A DNA stretch of 64,000 nucleotides from JAJFFW01 sp038534195 (GTDB lineage: Bacteria; Pseudomonadota; Alphaproteobacteria; Caulobacterales; Parvularculaceae), in NCBI GenBank assembly GCA_038534195.1, contig JBCAXE010000012.1, forward strand, positions 1-64,000, written 5' to 3'. The stretch's first letter is position 1. Every line of letters starts with the position of its first letter. A program made the position numbers and the translations under genes. The notes below the pieces were generated by a model. That model saw nothing but the letters and a program-made list of their open reading frames with translations, was not told the origin of the DNA and ran no database searches. Below are positions 18,453 to 27,247 of this stretch, piece after piece.

Positions 18453-18587
18453 AGGTGTTGGATGCAAGATAGAGTGTGTCTGCAAGTCGTCAGTCGGGAG
18501 GGGGACAACGGCGTTTGCTTTGTCCCGTCGATAACAACCCTAAATATGCATCGCGAATTTGGCCGAATTGAGGCCGAAACCTGAATA
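18422..18587 (-). ncRNA. Candidate small RNA with its own CtrA-boxed promoter
   Basis: On the minus strand a perfect CtrA box (18614-18630) is followed 16 bases later by a TATCAG -10-like hexamer (18592-18597), predicting a start near 18585. The transcript would contain a GGGACAA/TTGTCCC hairpin (arms 18502-18508 and 18520-18526) and end at the strong terminator at 18422-18452, giving about 165 nt. No open frame of note lies in it. The alternative is that this is simply the 3' untranslated region of the AhpD-like gene, which stops just upstream. Confidence 0.4.
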
Positions 18588-18613
18588 AAATCTGATAACG
18601 CCCTGATTTTATT

Positions 18614-18630
18614 GGTTAATAAAAGATTAA
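18614..18630 (-). promoter_or_regulatory. CtrA-type box (perfect TTAA-N7-TTAAC)
   Basis: On the minus strand the sequence reads TTAATCTTTTATTAACC, matching TTAA-N7-TTAAC. It lies just past the AhpD-like stop codon and points toward the terminator at 18422, so the only transcript it could drive is the small-RNA candidate, unless it affects rpe about 260 bases away. The second half-site would overlap the -35 position, which is the usual arrangement at CtrA-activated promoters. Confidence 0.55.
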
Positions 18631-18634
18631 TCTT

Positions 18635-19195
18635 TCACGCGGCCTCGGCTTTCTCCCACGCGAATTCGGCGAAAGGCGCGTCAACCGGCGTTTTCATGAG
18701 GTGATTGGCGTAGTTGGAGATCGTCTTATGCGCAATCACCAGAACCAGCTCCAGGACGTGCTGTTTGGCGTAACCCGCCGTCAAAAACTCTTCGACGGCG
18801 GAGACGTCAACGGCGCCGCGATCTTCGACGAGCTGGGTTGCGAACTCATGGAGCGCCTGCAGTTTCGGATCGGCGTAACCGCCGCCCCGCCGGGCCGCCT
18901 CGACCACGTCGTCGGCGATATTCTCACTCTTCGCAATCGCGGTGTGCGCCGGCATGCAGTAGTGGCAATCATGGTAAAAATTGACCGCGAACCAAGCCAC
19001 ATGGCGTTCGGTGGGCGTGAAGGATGTTTTCGTCACTTCACCGCCGAGCGCCATATAGGCGCGCGCGGTCGCCGGCGCTTCCGCAAGGCCGGCGAGCAGA
19101 TTGGGCACAAAGCCGTAATTTTTCTGAACCGCCTCGAGCGTATTGCGGCGTTCGCCGTTCGTGTTCTCAACGGTGTGTAATTCAAAACTAGCCAT
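18635..19195 (-). CDS. AhpD-like carboxymuconolactone decarboxylase family protein
   Basis: The 186-residue helical protein carries the redox pair of AhpD-like proteins, CHYC followed by MPAHTAIA around residues 77-88, preceded by NFYHD. Members act as peroxidase partners or, with other residues, as decarboxylases; the CxxC favours an alkylhydroperoxidase-like thiol role (inference). GGAGATATCC just upstream fixes the ATG. The gene stands alone between the small-RNA candidate and a membrane-protein gene. Confidence 0.85.
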   Translation of the reverse strand: MASFELHTVENTNGERRNTLEAVQKNYGFVPNLLAGLAEAPATARAYMALGGEVTKTSFTPTERHVAWFAVNFYHDCHYCMPAHTAIAKSENIADDVVEAARRGGGYADPKLQALHEFATQLVEDRGAVDVSAVEEFLTAGYAKQHVLELVLVIAHKTISNYANHLMKTPVDAPFAEFAWEKAEAA

Positions 19196-19314
19196 GGATA
19201 TCTCCGTGTTCGCGCCAGCGTACGGCGCTCCAAAGTTGCGATGCGCCTTCAGATAAGGCCGCCACGCCCTGCGAAAAGCCGCGCGGACTTCACATGCTTG
19301 CGATCAAGGAAATA

Positions 19315-19899
19315 TCAGGGGCGCCGGTCAGCCGTCGGCTTAACCGTTTCAGGTTTCGCCGCCCGCCGGATTTTCTCCGCGCCTAGCCAGGCGGCCGCGA
19401 CCATCGCCGCGCCGATCACCAGGCCGCCGGCCCATTCGACCTGAAAGAGCCCAAGGCCCACAAAGGCGAGTGCGCTTGCGCCGGAAAAGAACAAAGCGAA
19501 CTTGAAGGGTGTCGCGATCGCCCCGCCAAGGGATTTCGCAACCTTCAGCGGCGCTTTGACGGCTTCTTTCGCTGACGCAGTAATGGCCGGCGCCGCCGCA
19601 GCGATTTTGTCGGCGAGCTTTTTCACGCCGAAGAGGCGCACCAGACCGGCAAGAGCGCCGGTCGCGAAGGCAGCGATGAGCCATTTGTGGGGGATGTTTG
19701 ACTGATCGGAATCCGCAGAAACGACAGCAGCGGCGGGCGCTTTTTCCACATGCACAATTTCGGTCGCGGCGAGCGCAGCTGGCCCGTCGCCTCGCGCGAT
19801 ATCTGCGGCATGCGCCGCGCTGGTCGCCGCGGTCAGGGAAGCGGCGGCTAAAAGCCCGGTTTTCAAGGATCGCAAATTCTTCAACGCATACAGCTCCAT
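19315..19899 (-). CDS. Predicted membrane protein with signal sequence, unknown
   Basis: The 194-residue product starts with a basic segment and a hydrophobic stretch ending TSAAHAAD, which resembles a signal peptide cut near residue 32. Two to three further hydrophobic segments follow (WLIAAFATGALAGLVRLF near 74, FALFFSGASALAFVGLG near 133, GLVIGAAMVAAAWLG near 157), with an Ala/Lys amphipathic stretch between them. No family motif was recognised. It is divergent from the aldo/keto reductase gene. Confidence 0.6.
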   Translation of the reverse strand: MELYALKNLRSLKTGLLAAASLTAATSAAHAADIARGDGPAALAATEIVHVEKAPAAAVVSADSDQSNIPHKWLIAAFATGALAGLVRLFGVKKLADKIAAAAPAITASAKEAVKAPLKVAKSLGGAIATPFKFALFFSGASALAFVGLGLFQVEWAGGLVIGAAMVAAAWLGAEKIRRAAKPETVKPTADRRP

Positions 19900-20002
19900 C
19901 TGGACATGCGAGATATGGTGGCGCGGCGCCGCAGGATCAACCCGTTGCTCCGGCCGTCAAAATTCGGCAAGGGACAACGCCTTAACGATAAAGGAAGGTC
20001 CC

Positions 20003-21046
20003 GTGGAAAAAAGACGCCTTGGCCGCACCGATCTTGACGTTTCCGTCCTGTGCCTCGGCACGATGATGTACGGCGAGAAAACAACAGAAGAAGAAGCCGT
20101 CCGGCAGATGGACGCTTGCTACGACCGCGGCGTCAATTTTTTCGATACGGCTGAACTCTATACGATCCCGCCGCGCCCCGAGACCCAGGGCGAATCGGAA
20201 CGCATTGTGGGCCGATGGGTGAAGGCGCGCGGTCTGCGCGACAAAATAATCGTCGCCACCAAGATCACCGGCCGATCCGCCCTCACCTATATTCGCGACG
20301 GCGAGCAGCCGCGCTTGTCCCGCGACCAAATTCGCACCGCCGTCGATCGCAGTCTTAAAAATCTGCAGACCGACTATATCGACCTATACCAAACCCATTG
20401 GCCGGACCGAAAAGTCCCGATCTTCGGCGCCGAGCTAAAGGGTTATCGGCACTATCCCGACGATGCGATCGCCATTGAGGAAACGCTGCGCGTTCTGAGC
20501 GATCTGCAGAGGGAAGGTAAGATCCGCCATGTGGGTCTCTCAAATGAGACGCCCTACGGCGTTATGCGTCACGTGCATGCGTCGGAACAGCATGGCTTGG
20601 CGCGGGTCCAGTCCATACAGAACGCCTATAATCTGGTGAACCGAAATTTTGAGCTCGGACTGGCGGAGATCGCCCACATGGAGCAAGTGGGCCTCCTCGC
20701 CTACTCACCGATTGGGCAAGGTGCGCTCACCGGAAAATATCTCGGCGGCCAAAAACCGAAAGGCTCGCGGGGCCAGCTTTTTGGCCGTCTTGATCGGTAT
20801 GAAACCCAGTCCGCCGATCAGGCCATCGCCAGCTATGTGAAATTCGCCGCCGACCTTGGCGTCGATCCGGCCATTCTCGCCATGCAGTTCGTCACCACCC
20901 GGAGTTTCGTCACGTCCAATATTTTTGGGGCGAGCACCATGGCGCAATTGGAGACGATTTTTGCGTCGCTCGATTTCCCCTGGACGGATGACGTCGAGAA
21001 AGCGGTTAACGCACTCCATGCGCGGCTGCCGAACCCCTGCCCTTAA
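20003..21046 (+). CDS. Aldo/keto reductase, Tas/YajO-like
   Basis: The 347-residue TIM-barrel oxidoreductase is predicted to reduce carbonyls with NADPH. It shows the family pattern NFFDTAELY (catalytic Asp and Tyr, near residue 50), Lys in VATKITG near 93, QTHWPDRK near 131 and SNETPYG near 180. The long first loop with PPRPETQGESE is characteristic of the Tas subgroup. GTG is the start, preceded by AAGGAAGG. Its last 41 bases overlap the end of the convergent membrane-protein gene. Physiological substrate unknown. Confidence 0.9.
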   Translation: MEKRRLGRTDLDVSVLCLGTMMYGEKTTEEEAVRQMDACYDRGVNFFDTAELYTIPPRPETQGESERIVGRWVKARGLRDKIIVATKITGRSALTYIRDGEQPRLSRDQIRTAVDRSLKNLQTDYIDLYQTHWPDRKVPIFGAELKGYRHYPDDAIAIEETLRVLSDLQREGKIRHVGLSNETPYGVMRHVHASEQHGLARVQSIQNAYNLVNRNFELGLAEIAHMEQVGLLAYSPIGQGALTGKYLGGQKPKGSRGQLFGRLDRYETQSADQAIASYVKFAADLGVDPAILAMQFVTTRSFVTSNIFGASTMAQLETIFASLDFPWTDDVEKAVNALHARLPNPCP

Positions 21047-22277
21047 CGGCGCCGCCCGTAAGAATTGCCGATTGTCCTGTTAGTATGAGACAGGCGAGGA
21101 TCGCAGCGGGCGCAAAGCTGACGTGTGTGAACGCCGCATGAATCTGCGAGTGATTGGATAAGGCCTCCAACCAGATAATGGGTATTAACGCAATGGCGAT
21201 AAAGATGCGCCCGTCGCGCCAAAGCGACGCCCAGGCTAACCGCCGTTTCGCCGTTATAAGCGGCGCGATGACAAAGACGATAACCGCTACTGCGCCCCAC
21301 AGCGTTTTGAGGGCTGCAAAATTCTTGTAGAGCGCCGCGCCGGGCCGAAACGTGTCGATCTGGTCGGATGCGCCGCGCAACCGAAAAAGGGTCGCTTCAG
21401 CAACGTCGCGCCAAACCGGCAGATCAAGCGTCGCCGCCGCAAGCGCGAACTTGGCGCCCCAAAGGCCGAGATAGCCGACGCTCCAGAACGCTCCGAGCAG
21501 CAATAATGATCGCCAACGCCCCTCGGCTTGCGCCCGCCCCCCGTAAAGAAAATAGACCAGGATCGGCAGCGCAAAGATCAACGCCGGCGTGGTCAGGAAA
21601 TCAAAAAAAGCCGTCAGCGCGCCGATCAGGAAAAACACAATAACCGGCGGCTCGCCGCCCGTTTGGCGGCGGCTCAAATAAAGCGCAGCCCCGATCGCCA
21701 GGAACCACGTCACAGCCTTCGTCGCGACGACCCAGAAGCCCATGGCGTTAAGGACCACAAAGGGCAGGAGAAATGAGAGCCCGGTCAATGCTGAAAAATC
21801 CACGCCGAGACGCCAGACGAGCGCGCCCAACAGGAGCGCCGAAAGCGTGAATAAAAGCCCGCGCACATCATTATACGGAAGAACAGATAACAAAAGCCGC
21901 GAGACCAGCGTATGGCCATGCCAGTATCGGAAATAATCGCGATGAGCCGCCGGATCTTCGCCATCGAGCCATTTCAGAAAATCGCCGCACCCATAGAGAC
22001 TTTCAGCGTGAACCGCCCGCTGAAAGGCCGTCGGCGCCGCGGCCTCAGACCCGTACAGACCAACGCTAAGGCCGATGCATTCAGTATCGGCGTCGATAAC
22101 CCGGCCATTGTCGGCCCGCCGGTCGAGCAATACTGACGGACGCTCCAGAATATTCTCTGCAATCGGCGCGTTCGGAAGAGAAAACGCAAGCGTCAGCGTA
22201 AAGGCGAACAGCGCGGTCAGCAGCGGCGCGAGGAGCGCCGCGACGCCAAGCTTCTTAAGCGCCCGCCCCACCGTCAT
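21006..22277 (-). CDS. Polytopic membrane protein, unknown (glycosyltransferase partner?)
   Basis: The 423-residue product has about ten hydrophobic helices and a roughly 100-residue extracytoplasmic loop after the first helix containing Cys and acidic residues (DADTECIGLS, YGCGDFLKWLDG). Its ATG overlaps the stop of the glycosyltransferase 2 gene in an ATGA, so the two are translationally coupled. That pairing and the helix-loop-helix layout recall systems where a dolichyl/undecaprenyl-phosphate glycosyltransferase supplies a multi-helix transferase, but no catalytic motif is clear. The function is therefore an inference from context only. The C-terminal 41 bases overlap the aldo/keto reductase gene. 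Confidence 0.6.
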   Translation of the reverse strand: MTVGRALKKLGVAALLAPLLTALFAFTLTLAFSLPNAPIAENILERPSVLLDRRADNGRVIDADTECIGLSVGLYGSEAAAPTAFQRAVHAESLYGCGDFLKWLDGEDPAAHRDYFRYWHGHTLVSRLLLSVLPYNDVRGLLFTLSALLLGALVWRLGVDFSALTGLSFLLPFVVLNAMGFWVVATKAVTWFLAIGAALYLSRRQTGGEPPVIVFFLIGALTAFFDFLTTPALIFALPILVYFLYGGRAQAEGRWRSLLLLGAFWSVGYLGLWGAKFALAAATLDLPVWRDVAEATLFRLRGASDQIDTFRPGAALYKNFAALKTLWGAVAVIVFVIAPLITAKRRLAWASLWRDGRIFIAIALIPIIWLEALSNHSQIHAAFTHVSFAPAAILACLILTGQSAILTGGAVKGRGSAAAHGVR

Positions 22278-23206
22278 GATTGAATTGGCGGCGGCTTGAT
22301 CCGCAAATAGGCGAGCCGTTTGGTTTCAGAGAAGTACCGCGCTTGGGAGTCCAGGATGACCCCCACCGCGAACAGAACAAAGGCGGCGAGCATGATCGCA
22401 GAGGCGACAATCAGCGTTGGATAGCGCGGAACCAGTCCTGTTCTGAAGTATTCCATCACGACCGGCGTCGCCAGAATGATCGCAATGAGCGCCGCGATGA
22501 TCGCCAGAACGCCATAGACGAAGCGGGGCCGATGGAGCCGCAGAAAACTCAGCATGCGCCTCAAAATGCGGAGGCCGTCCGTATAGGTGTTGAGTTTGCT
22601 CTCCCCGCCCTCGGCGCGCTCGCTATAGTCTGTCGGAATTTCCGCCGTCGGCAGGCGCAACAGCGCCGCATGGGTCGACATTTCGAGTTCAATCTCAAAG
22701 CCTTTAGACGTTGATGGAAAGCTCTTCACAAAACGCCGCGAAAAGACGCGATAGCCGCTTAAGATGTCAGTGAATTCAGACCGGAAGAGATAACGGAACA
22801 TGCCGCTGAAGACGCGGTTGCCCAATACGTGACCGGGCCGGTAGGCGGCTTGCGCCTGCGTCCGGCGCACGCCAACGACCATATCGAGCGATTGGCGGCG
22901 CAAGGCGTTGATCAGTTCGGGCGCAGAAGCGGCGTCATAAGTGCCGTCACCGTCCGCCATCACGTAGATATCGGCGTCCACATCGGCGAAGGCGCGGCGA
23001 ACGGCGTTGCCCTTTCCCCTTTTGGGCTCTGTACGGACGAGGGCGCCTGCGCTTTCTGCTACTGAGGCCGTATCGTCAGTAGACGCATTGTCGAATACGT
23101 AGATAGCCGCCTCGGGCAGCGCGCTTTTGAAGTCTGCGACCACATCCGCAATTGCGGCTTCTTCATTGTAGCATGGCAGGATGACGGCGACGGAAGCTTC
23201 GGTCAT
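22274..23206 (-). CDS. Glycosyltransferase family 2, DPM1/GtrB-like
   Basis: The 310-residue protein has a GT-A domain with VILPCYNEE at its start, DNASTDDTA near 40 and the metal-binding MADGDGTYD near 85, then two C-terminal membrane helices (FVYGVLAIIAALIAI; LIVASAIMLAAFVLFAVG). This is the layout of polyprenyl-phosphate sugar synthases. The start at 23206 was chosen because the longer frame begins at a TTG inside the YggT gene, while family similarity begins here. It is coupled to the downstream membrane-protein gene by a 4-base overlap. The sugar is unknown. Confidence 0.9.
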   Translation of the reverse strand: MTEASVAVILPCYNEEAAIADVVADFKSALPEAAIYVFDNASTDDTASVAESAGALVRTEPKRGKGNAVRRAFADVDADIYVMADGDGTYDAASAPELINALRRQSLDMVVGVRRTQAQAAYRPGHVLGNRVFSGMFRYLFRSEFTDILSGYRVFSRRFVKSFPSTSKGFEIELEMSTHAALLRLPTAEIPTDYSERAEGGESKLNTYTDGLRILRRMLSFLRLHRPRFVYGVLAIIAALIAIILATPVVMEYFRTGLVPRYPTLIVASAIMLAAFVLFAVGVILDSQARYFSETKRLAYLRIKPPPIQS

Positions 23207-23246
23207 TGGGACGCCATAATGGTCTGGATCTTCGGTTCTTCGACCT

Positions 23247-23549
23247 CTACAAACCCTGACGGACAAGCGGCCCGAAAATGTAGGCGTTCGCGAAGATCTG
23301 CAGCGCTTGCAAGCCGATCAGCAAAATAATCGGTGAAATATCAATCCCGCCAAGATTGGGCATCATATTCCGGATCGGGGCCAGGGCTGGCTCCGTCAGC
23401 GAAATGCAGGTGCGCCAAATGCCATCCACAAGCTGATTGCCGCGATTGATGACATTGAACGAGAGCAGCCAGCTCATGATCACCATTACAAAAATGATCA
23501 CCATATAAAGCTGAATGACCGAGTTGAAGATGAATTGAATCGCGAGCAT
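23247..23549 (-). CDS. YggT family membrane protein
   Basis: The 100-residue product has two YggT helices (FIFNSVIQLYMVIIFVMVIM and ISPIILLIGLQALQIFAN in short form) separated by a loop with EPALAPIRNMMPNLGGIDISP, the conserved YggT signature. Family members are associated with membrane and division-linked processes, but the molecular role is unsettled. GAGGAAAG sits just upstream of the ATG at 23549, favouring it over the longer frame. It precedes the glycosyltransferase gene by 40 bases on the same strand. Confidence 0.9.
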   Translation of the reverse strand: MLAIQFIFNSVIQLYMVIIFVMVIMSWLLSFNVINRGNQLVDGIWRTCISLTEPALAPIRNMMPNLGGIDISPIILLIGLQALQIFANAYIFGPLVRQGL

Positions 23550-23611
23550 GGGGCTTTCCTCGTTCAGGGTTTTACCCATGTACGGCGCGTTGGGGGCTCA
23601 CGCAATAAGCC

Positions 23612-24037
23612 TTACTCCGCGTCCACCTGGATGACGCCGCCGTGCTCACAGAGAAGCGGCGTCGCGAGCCCGCCCACTTTTACGAACCCGACGCCGTCTT
23701 TTTCATTGATCAGGAGGGTCACCGCCGCCTGGACCATGTCGGGATTGGTTGAAAAGCGGACGCTGTCGGCGGTCCACAGGGCTCGGCCCTGAACCGCCGT
23801 CACCGTGGCCGCGCCGTCCCAACAGCCCGTGTAGGCGCAAACGGAAAGCGCGCCGTCGCGGCCTGCGCTAACGTCCATCGGCGTGAAATTCTCCGGTTCG
23901 CTGGCCGCGCAGCCGTCGGCCGAACACCAGACCTCCACCTGATTGCGACACCGCCATTGCGACGGATCAACAGGCGTTTCCGCCGGCACTTCCGAGATCG
24001 AGGCTCGCACAAGTGTCGCCAAGACGGTGATAAACAT
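23612..24037 (-). CDS. Small exported Cys-rich protein, unknown
   Basis: The 141-residue product has a short hydrophobic N-terminus and a mature part with six Cys (RCRNQ, WCSADGC, VCAYTGCW, LLCEHG) spaced as for disulfides, consistent with export. GGAGGGACATC precedes the ATG. No domain was recognised. It lies upstream of yggT on the same strand (62 bases) and is divergent from the aldehyde dehydrogenase gene. Confidence 0.6.
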   Translation of the reverse strand: MFITVLATLVRASISEVPAETPVDPSQWRCRNQVEVWCSADGCAASEPENFTPMDVSAGRDGALSVCAYTGCWDGAATVTAVQGRALWTADSVRFSTNPDMVQAAVTLLINEKDGVGFVKVGGLATPLLCEHGGVIQVDAE

Positions 24038-24172
24038 GATGTCCCTCCATTTTTCCGCAAGTTAAAAGCGCAATCACGCCGAAATTGGGGCGCGCTGTTC
24101 CATTTACTGGACACCATCGGTGGGAAAAGGGATGATATCAATGCGTTAGAATTGATCGAGGAGGCCCGACCC

Positions 24173-25624
24173 ATGGCGCCAGACACGGCTCGCCCGCTTT
24201 CCACCGAAACGCCGCCATCACAGGACGAAGAACTCAAGCGGATTTTCAGGCTTCAAAAGGCGGCCTACGCCGCTGACCCGTTCCCGGATAAGGCGTTGCG
24301 CGCTGAACGGCTCGACGCCCTTATTCGTGTGCTTGAGCAGAATGAACAGAAAATCATTGAGGCGGTGAACGCCGATTTCGGCAATCGCGCCCGCGTCGAG
24401 ACGCTGATGTCGGAAATCGTTATCAGCATCGCCGCCGCAAAGCTCGCTAAGAAAAGCCTCGGCAAATGGATGCGCCCGCGTCACGTGAAAACGCCGCTGC
24501 ATATGGCGCCGTCAAAGAGCCGTCTCGAGCCGCAACCGCTCGGCGTCGTCGGCATTATCGCGCCCTGGAATTATCCAGTGCAGCTCGCCTTGTCGCCAGC
24601 GTCCGCAGCCCTCGCCGCCGGCAACCGCGTGATTATCAAGCCGAGCGAATTAACGCCCATATCGAGCGCCCTTTTAAAAGAAATTCTTGCGCCCGCATTC
24701 GATGACTCCGTTCTTGCGGTGATCAATGGCGGCGTCGATGTGGGCAAAGCGTTCAGCGAAACGCCCTTCGATCATTTGCTGTTCACCGGCTCGACGCCTG
24801 TGGGCCGCATCGTTGCGCAGGCCGCCGCGAATAATCTGACGCCGGTGACGCTTGAGCTGGGCGGGAAATCGCCCGCCATCGTCGACATCAGCGCAGACCT
24901 TGCGAAAGCCGGCCAGTCCATCGCGCAAGGCAAGGCCTTTAACGCGGGACAAACATGCGTCGCGCCGGATTATGTGCTAACCATGAAAGACCGCCTCGAC
25001 GACACCGTGGACGCCATCGCGGCGGGTGCGCGCAATCTCTATCCCGAAATCGACACCACAACCGATTACACGTCTATCGTCTCCGATCGCCATTTCGATC
25101 GGCTGAAAGGGCTCGTGGAAGAGGCCCGCGACGCAGGCGCCCGCATCGTGGAGGTCGGATCGTCAAACGCCCTGCACCCGCAACGCAAATTGCCTGTCAC
25201 GCTGGTGGTCGATCCGCCTGCGGACACTGGGATCATGAAAGAGGAAATATTCGGTCCGATTTTACCAATCCTTGGCGTCGGATCGCACGAAGACGTGATC
25301 GCCCATGTGAACGCCGGGGACCGGCCGCTGGCGCTTTATTGGTACGGCGACGACAATGACGCGCGCGACGACGTTCTGCAGCGCACCGTCTCCGGCGGCG
25401 TCACGGTGAACGACGCGCTGTGGCATGTGGCGCAGGAACACCTGCCCTTCGGCGGCGTCGGCAAGAGCGGCATCGGCGCCTATCATGGCGACGCAGGGTT
25501 CGACACTTTTTCCCATCTGAAGCCCGTCTATTACCAGAGCCGGTTCACCAACTCCACGTTGTTTCATCCTCCTTATACCGAAAAAACCGATAAGATCATC
25601 AATCTTGTTCGGAAAATTATGTAA
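24173..25624 (+). CDS. Aldehyde dehydrogenase (coniferyl-aldehyde dehydrogenase type)
   Basis: The 483-residue product is an NAD(P)-dependent aldehyde dehydrogenase with APWNYPVQ, the catalytic Glu in ELGGKSP and the nucleophile in GQTCVAPDY. The lack of an N-terminal extension and the C-terminal tail ending in short hydrophobic/aromatic residues place it with class-3-like and coniferyl-aldehyde enzymes. GAGGAGG at 24159-24165 sets the ATG at 24173; the longer frame back to 23957 overlaps the divergent gene and lacks homology. Its stop overlaps the next start (TAATG), so it is cotranscribed with the GMC oxidoreductase, suggesting successive alcohol-to-aldehyde-to-acid oxidation. Confidence 0.93.
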   Translation: MAPDTARPLSTETPPSQDEELKRIFRLQKAAYAADPFPDKALRAERLDALIRVLEQNEQKIIEAVNADFGNRARVETLMSEIVISIAAAKLAKKSLGKWMRPRHVKTPLHMAPSKSRLEPQPLGVVGIIAPWNYPVQLALSPASAALAAGNRVIIKPSELTPISSALLKEILAPAFDDSVLAVINGGVDVGKAFSETPFDHLLFTGSTPVGRIVAQAAANNLTPVTLELGGKSPAIVDISADLAKAGQSIAQGKAFNAGQTCVAPDYVLTMKDRLDDTVDAIAAGARNLYPEIDTTTDYTSIVSDRHFDRLKGLVEEARDAGARIVEVGSSNALHPQRKLPVTLVVDPPADTGIMKEEIFGPILPILGVGSHEDVIAHVNAGDRPLALYWYGDDNDARDDVLQRTVSGGVTVNDALWHVAQEHLPFGGVGKSGIGAYHGDAGFDTFSHLKPVYYQSRFTNSTLFHPPYTEKTDKIINLVRKIM

Positions 25625-27237
25625 TGGACCGAACATTCGATTACGTCATTGTCGGCGCAGGATCGGCGGGATGCGTGCTCGCCAACCGTTTGAGCGAAGA
25701 CCCTTCGGTAAGCGTGTGCCTGCTTGAAGCAGGCGGACCAGACAAAGACCCGCGCATTCACACGCCCATGGGCTTTGCGTTTTTTGGCGACAAATCGCCG
25801 GTAAGCTGGAATTTCGACACCGCCCCGCAAAAGCATCTCAAAAACCGCAAAGGATTCCAGCCGCGCGGAAAAGTTCTCGGCGGCTCCAGCTCCATCAACG
25901 CGATGATCTATATTCGCGGCTCGAAGGCCGACTATGACGGATGGGCCGCGGCGGGCGCGCCCGGCTGGGCGTATGACGACGTTCTGCCCTATTTCAAAAA
26001 AGCGGAACATCAGGAACGCGGGACCGACGCCTTTCATAACGAAGGGGGCCCGCTCAATGTCGCCGATCTTCGCTTTAAAAATCCGTTATCGGATATTTTC
26101 CTGAACGCCGCCGAAGAATTGCAACTGCCCAGCAATGATGACTTTAACGGCGTCCGCCAGGAAGGCGTCGGTTATTATCAAGTGACGCAAAAAGACGGCC
26201 GGCGCTGTTCCACCGCGCGCGGCTATCTTGAGCCGACGCGGTCGCGCCCAAACGTCACCGTCTTGTCAGAGGCTCACGCCACGCGCATTAATTTCACCGA
26301 GCGGCGCGCCACCGGCGTCGATGTCATCCTCGACAAAACCAAAACCACGATAAACGCCAATCGCGAAGTCATCCTTTCAGCAGGCGCCTTCCAGTCGCCG
26401 CAACTTCTTTTGCTCTCGGGCGTCGGCCCTGCAGATCAATTGCACAAGCTCGGCATTGCGCCCGTCGCCGACCGGCGCGGCGTTGGCAAAAATTTGCAGG
26501 ACCATGTGGATTATTGCGTCCTGCACCGAACGCCGTCGAAGGACTCAGTTGGCTTCACCTTGTCCGCCGCTGTGAAATTATTCCCGGCCTTGCGCGATTT
26601 CCGCGCCCGCGGCGAAGGCCTTCTCACCTCAAATCTCGCAGAGGCCGGCGGCTTCCTGAAAACAGACCCCGCGCTTGATGAGCCTGACATTCAGCTTCAC
26701 TTCGTGCCCGGACTTGTGGACGATCACGGCCGCAAGCGCCATCTGGGCGGCGGCCTTTCCTGTCATGTCTGCGTTTTGCGGCCGAAGTCGCGCGGCGAAG
26801 TAAGGCTTGCGTCCGGCGACCCGAGCGCGCCGCCCCAAATTGACCCGAATTATTTCGACGACCCCGACGATCTGGTGCGTACCGTCAAAGGCGCTCATAT
26901 CGTTCATCGAATTTTCGCCGCTCCGGCGTTCAAGGGCGTCATCGGCGATCGCCTCTATTTGCCGGAAGGCGCAGATGAGGCGGCGTTAATCGAAGACATC
27001 AGAAATCGCGCCGACACAATTTATCATCCCGTGGGCACCTGCCGCATGGGAACCGACGAAGACGCTGTCGTGGATACTGCGCTGCGTGTTAATGGGCTCG
27101 ATGGTTTGCGCGTAATCGACGCCTCCGTCATGCCGAATCTGGTCTCCGGCAACACCAATGCGCCGACGATCATGATCGCTGAAAAAGCCGCCGACATGAT
27201 CAAGGCAGACTCAAAGCCCGCACAGTCGGCGGCGTAA
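25624..27237 (+). CDS. GMC-family FAD oxidoreductase (choline/alcohol dehydrogenase type)
   Basis: The 537-residue flavoenzyme starts with the FAD-binding DYVIVGAGSAGCVLANRL and contains GKVLGGSSSINAM (GMC signature 1), SAGAFQSPQLLLLSG (signature 2) and the active-site HPVGTCRMG near residue 465. Substrates in the family are choline, aliphatic or aromatic alcohols. The one-base overlap with the aldehyde dehydrogenase supports a joint oxidation pathway in which this enzyme makes an aldehyde for its neighbour (inference). No signal peptide; predicted cytoplasmic or membrane-associated. Confidence 0.93.
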   Translation: MDRTFDYVIVGAGSAGCVLANRLSEDPSVSVCLLEAGGPDKDPRIHTPMGFAFFGDKSPVSWNFDTAPQKHLKNRKGFQPRGKVLGGSSSINAMIYIRGSKADYDGWAAAGAPGWAYDDVLPYFKKAEHQERGTDAFHNEGGPLNVADLRFKNPLSDIFLNAAEELQLPSNDDFNGVRQEGVGYYQVTQKDGRRCSTARGYLEPTRSRPNVTVLSEAHATRINFTERRATGVDVILDKTKTTINANREVILSAGAFQSPQLLLLSGVGPADQLHKLGIAPVADRRGVGKNLQDHVDYCVLHRTPSKDSVGFTLSAAVKLFPALRDFRARGEGLLTSNLAEAGGFLKTDPALDEPDIQLHFVPGLVDDHGRKRHLGGGLSCHVCVLRPKSRGEVRLASGDPSAPPQIDPNYFDDPDDLVRTVKGAHIVHRIFAAPAFKGVIGDRLYLPEGADEAALIEDIRNRADTIYHPVGTCRMGTDEDAVVDTALRVNGLDGLRVIDASVMPNLVSGNTNAPTIMIAEKAADMIKADSKPAQSAA

Positions 27238-27247
27238 GCGACGTCGG

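Noticed and set aside
23957..24172. N-terminal extension of the aldehyde dehydrogenase
   Set aside because: It overlaps the divergent Cys-rich protein gene, is Arg-rich and lacks family similarity; GAGGAGG supports the internal ATG.
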